From NCBI GenBank assembly GCA_000310025.1, contig FN649751.1:316245-380244 (forward strand): DNA of 64,000 nucleotides, in the 5' to 3' direction. Shown in pieces: positions 63,331-64,000 of the stretch. The stretch comes from Ectocarpus siliculosus. Taxonomy: Eukaryota; Sar; Phaeophyceae; Ectocarpales; Ectocarpaceae. Below the pieces are notes generated by a model. That model saw nothing but the letters and a program-made list of their open reading frames with translations, had not been told where the DNA came from and searched no databases. Both the position numbers and the translations under genes were made by a program. Position 1 is the first letter of the stretch. Each line of letters starts with the position of its first letter.

Positions 63331-64000
63331 CCTTTTGCTCCCGTGGTCTCCCAGTGTGAACCTACTTGCACAGTGAAGATATACCAACCATCACTCTATT
63401 GTCTGCTGCTCTGCCAATCAAGTTCCTCCTAGGATAGTTTATCCGCCTCGCTTCCAGAGGGGAAACATCTACAACAAGTCCCCATGGTAGGCGCGTGCAG
63501 TCACTTTGTGACGGTAATCGGTCAATCAGTATTGCCGAACTACCTCTTGGAAAACTTCGAGCACAGCCCTCTCCGAAGCAAGTATCTCTACACGTGCTTC
63601 ATGTGTCATACTAAATAAACAAATAGTTTTGTCGTCGGTGTGTCACGCTCCTTCGGATGATCGAGCTGCCACAACATTGTCCGTGGCGGCGATCATCGCG
63701 GTGTCCACAGACCCCCCGGCAACCTGCAAGCACAAAGGGAACAGCAGGAGCGGTAGCTCATCGACGTTACCATACTGTGAGCACATGCGGTGTAGGGAAA
63801 CTGGCTGGTTCCCAAACCTAAGCGCTCGCCTTCTGCCTTTCTTTATGGCACAGAGGTTTGATGCTGATGCCGTATGGGCTGGTACGCTTAGCTGTTACGG
63901 CGATCGTGGGGTAGACGACAAAATTTGCACTGTTGTGTGACTTCAAGAGTAGATTATATATCTGTGGGGTCATCTAATCTCATAGCTAGAGTGCGAGGGA
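63331..64000. other. Right end of window, no gene assigned
   Basis: A 103-codon open frame at 63629-63940 has no recognisable domain and no splice context. Confidence 0.4.

Noticed and set aside
1-64000. CRISPR arrays, bacterial operons, ribosomal RNA
   Set aside because: None seen; repeats are eukaryotic mini- and microsatellites, and genes carry spliceosomal introns.

Overview
The window looks like nuclear DNA of a brown alga, most likely Ectocarpus or a close relative. This is inferred from gene style, not from a database match. Genes have many short coding exons separated by introns of several hundred bases, with GT-AG borders that keep phase. GC content is moderate to high, long poly-C/poly-G and GA tracts are common, and Copia-type elements are present. 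The seven protein genes alternate strictly in strand (+ - + - + - +), a habit reported for the Ectocarpus genome. One gene encodes an intraflagellar-transport protein, as expected in an organism with flagellate cells.

Layout. 1165-10433 (+) is IFT54 (TRAF3IP1), twelve phase-consistent exons plus a less certain 5' exon; one intron holds a tRNA-Pro(CGG) gene and a SINE-like repeat. 12507-17835 (-) is a lipid phosphate phosphatase with all three PAP2 motifs. 18567-20673 (+) is a small Sm/LSm protein closest by eye to LSm10 of the U7 snRNP. 21794-25815 (-) is a second, divergent PAP2-fold protein; its first intron carries decayed Copia fragments. 28738-29602 is a large inverted repeat folded around an assembly gap. 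29722-37628 (+) is an eight-transmembrane protein that reads as two tetraspanin-like four-helix units in tandem. 39645-42403 (-) is a thioredoxin-fold protein with a single-cysteine CDAS site. 55011-59001 (+) is a conserved-looking protein I cannot name, possibly axonemal.

Between the last two genes, 42900-53504, lies a young Copia-type LTR retrotransposon with a perfect 5-bp target duplication (ACCGC) and 522-bp end repeats that differ at one position by eye. Its interior is not ordinary. Pol (integrase, RT, RNase H) reads on the minus strand, while a gag gene, a 3' noncoding region, a polypurine tract and a third, divergent LTR read on the plus strand. It therefore looks like two related elements joined head to head. 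The LTRs carry an array of small hairpins with a constant TNYCAC loop and co-varying stems, in my view the most novel signal here.

The right end (59424-64000) is repeat-rich: a second copy of the SINE-like family with a minisatellite tail, another dispersed repeat, and a broken non-LTR (LINE) reverse transcriptase. There are three runs of N: 14492-14591, 29119-29218 and 46218-47132. All exon models were built by eye from reading frames, splice sites and remembered family sequences; no alignment was run.
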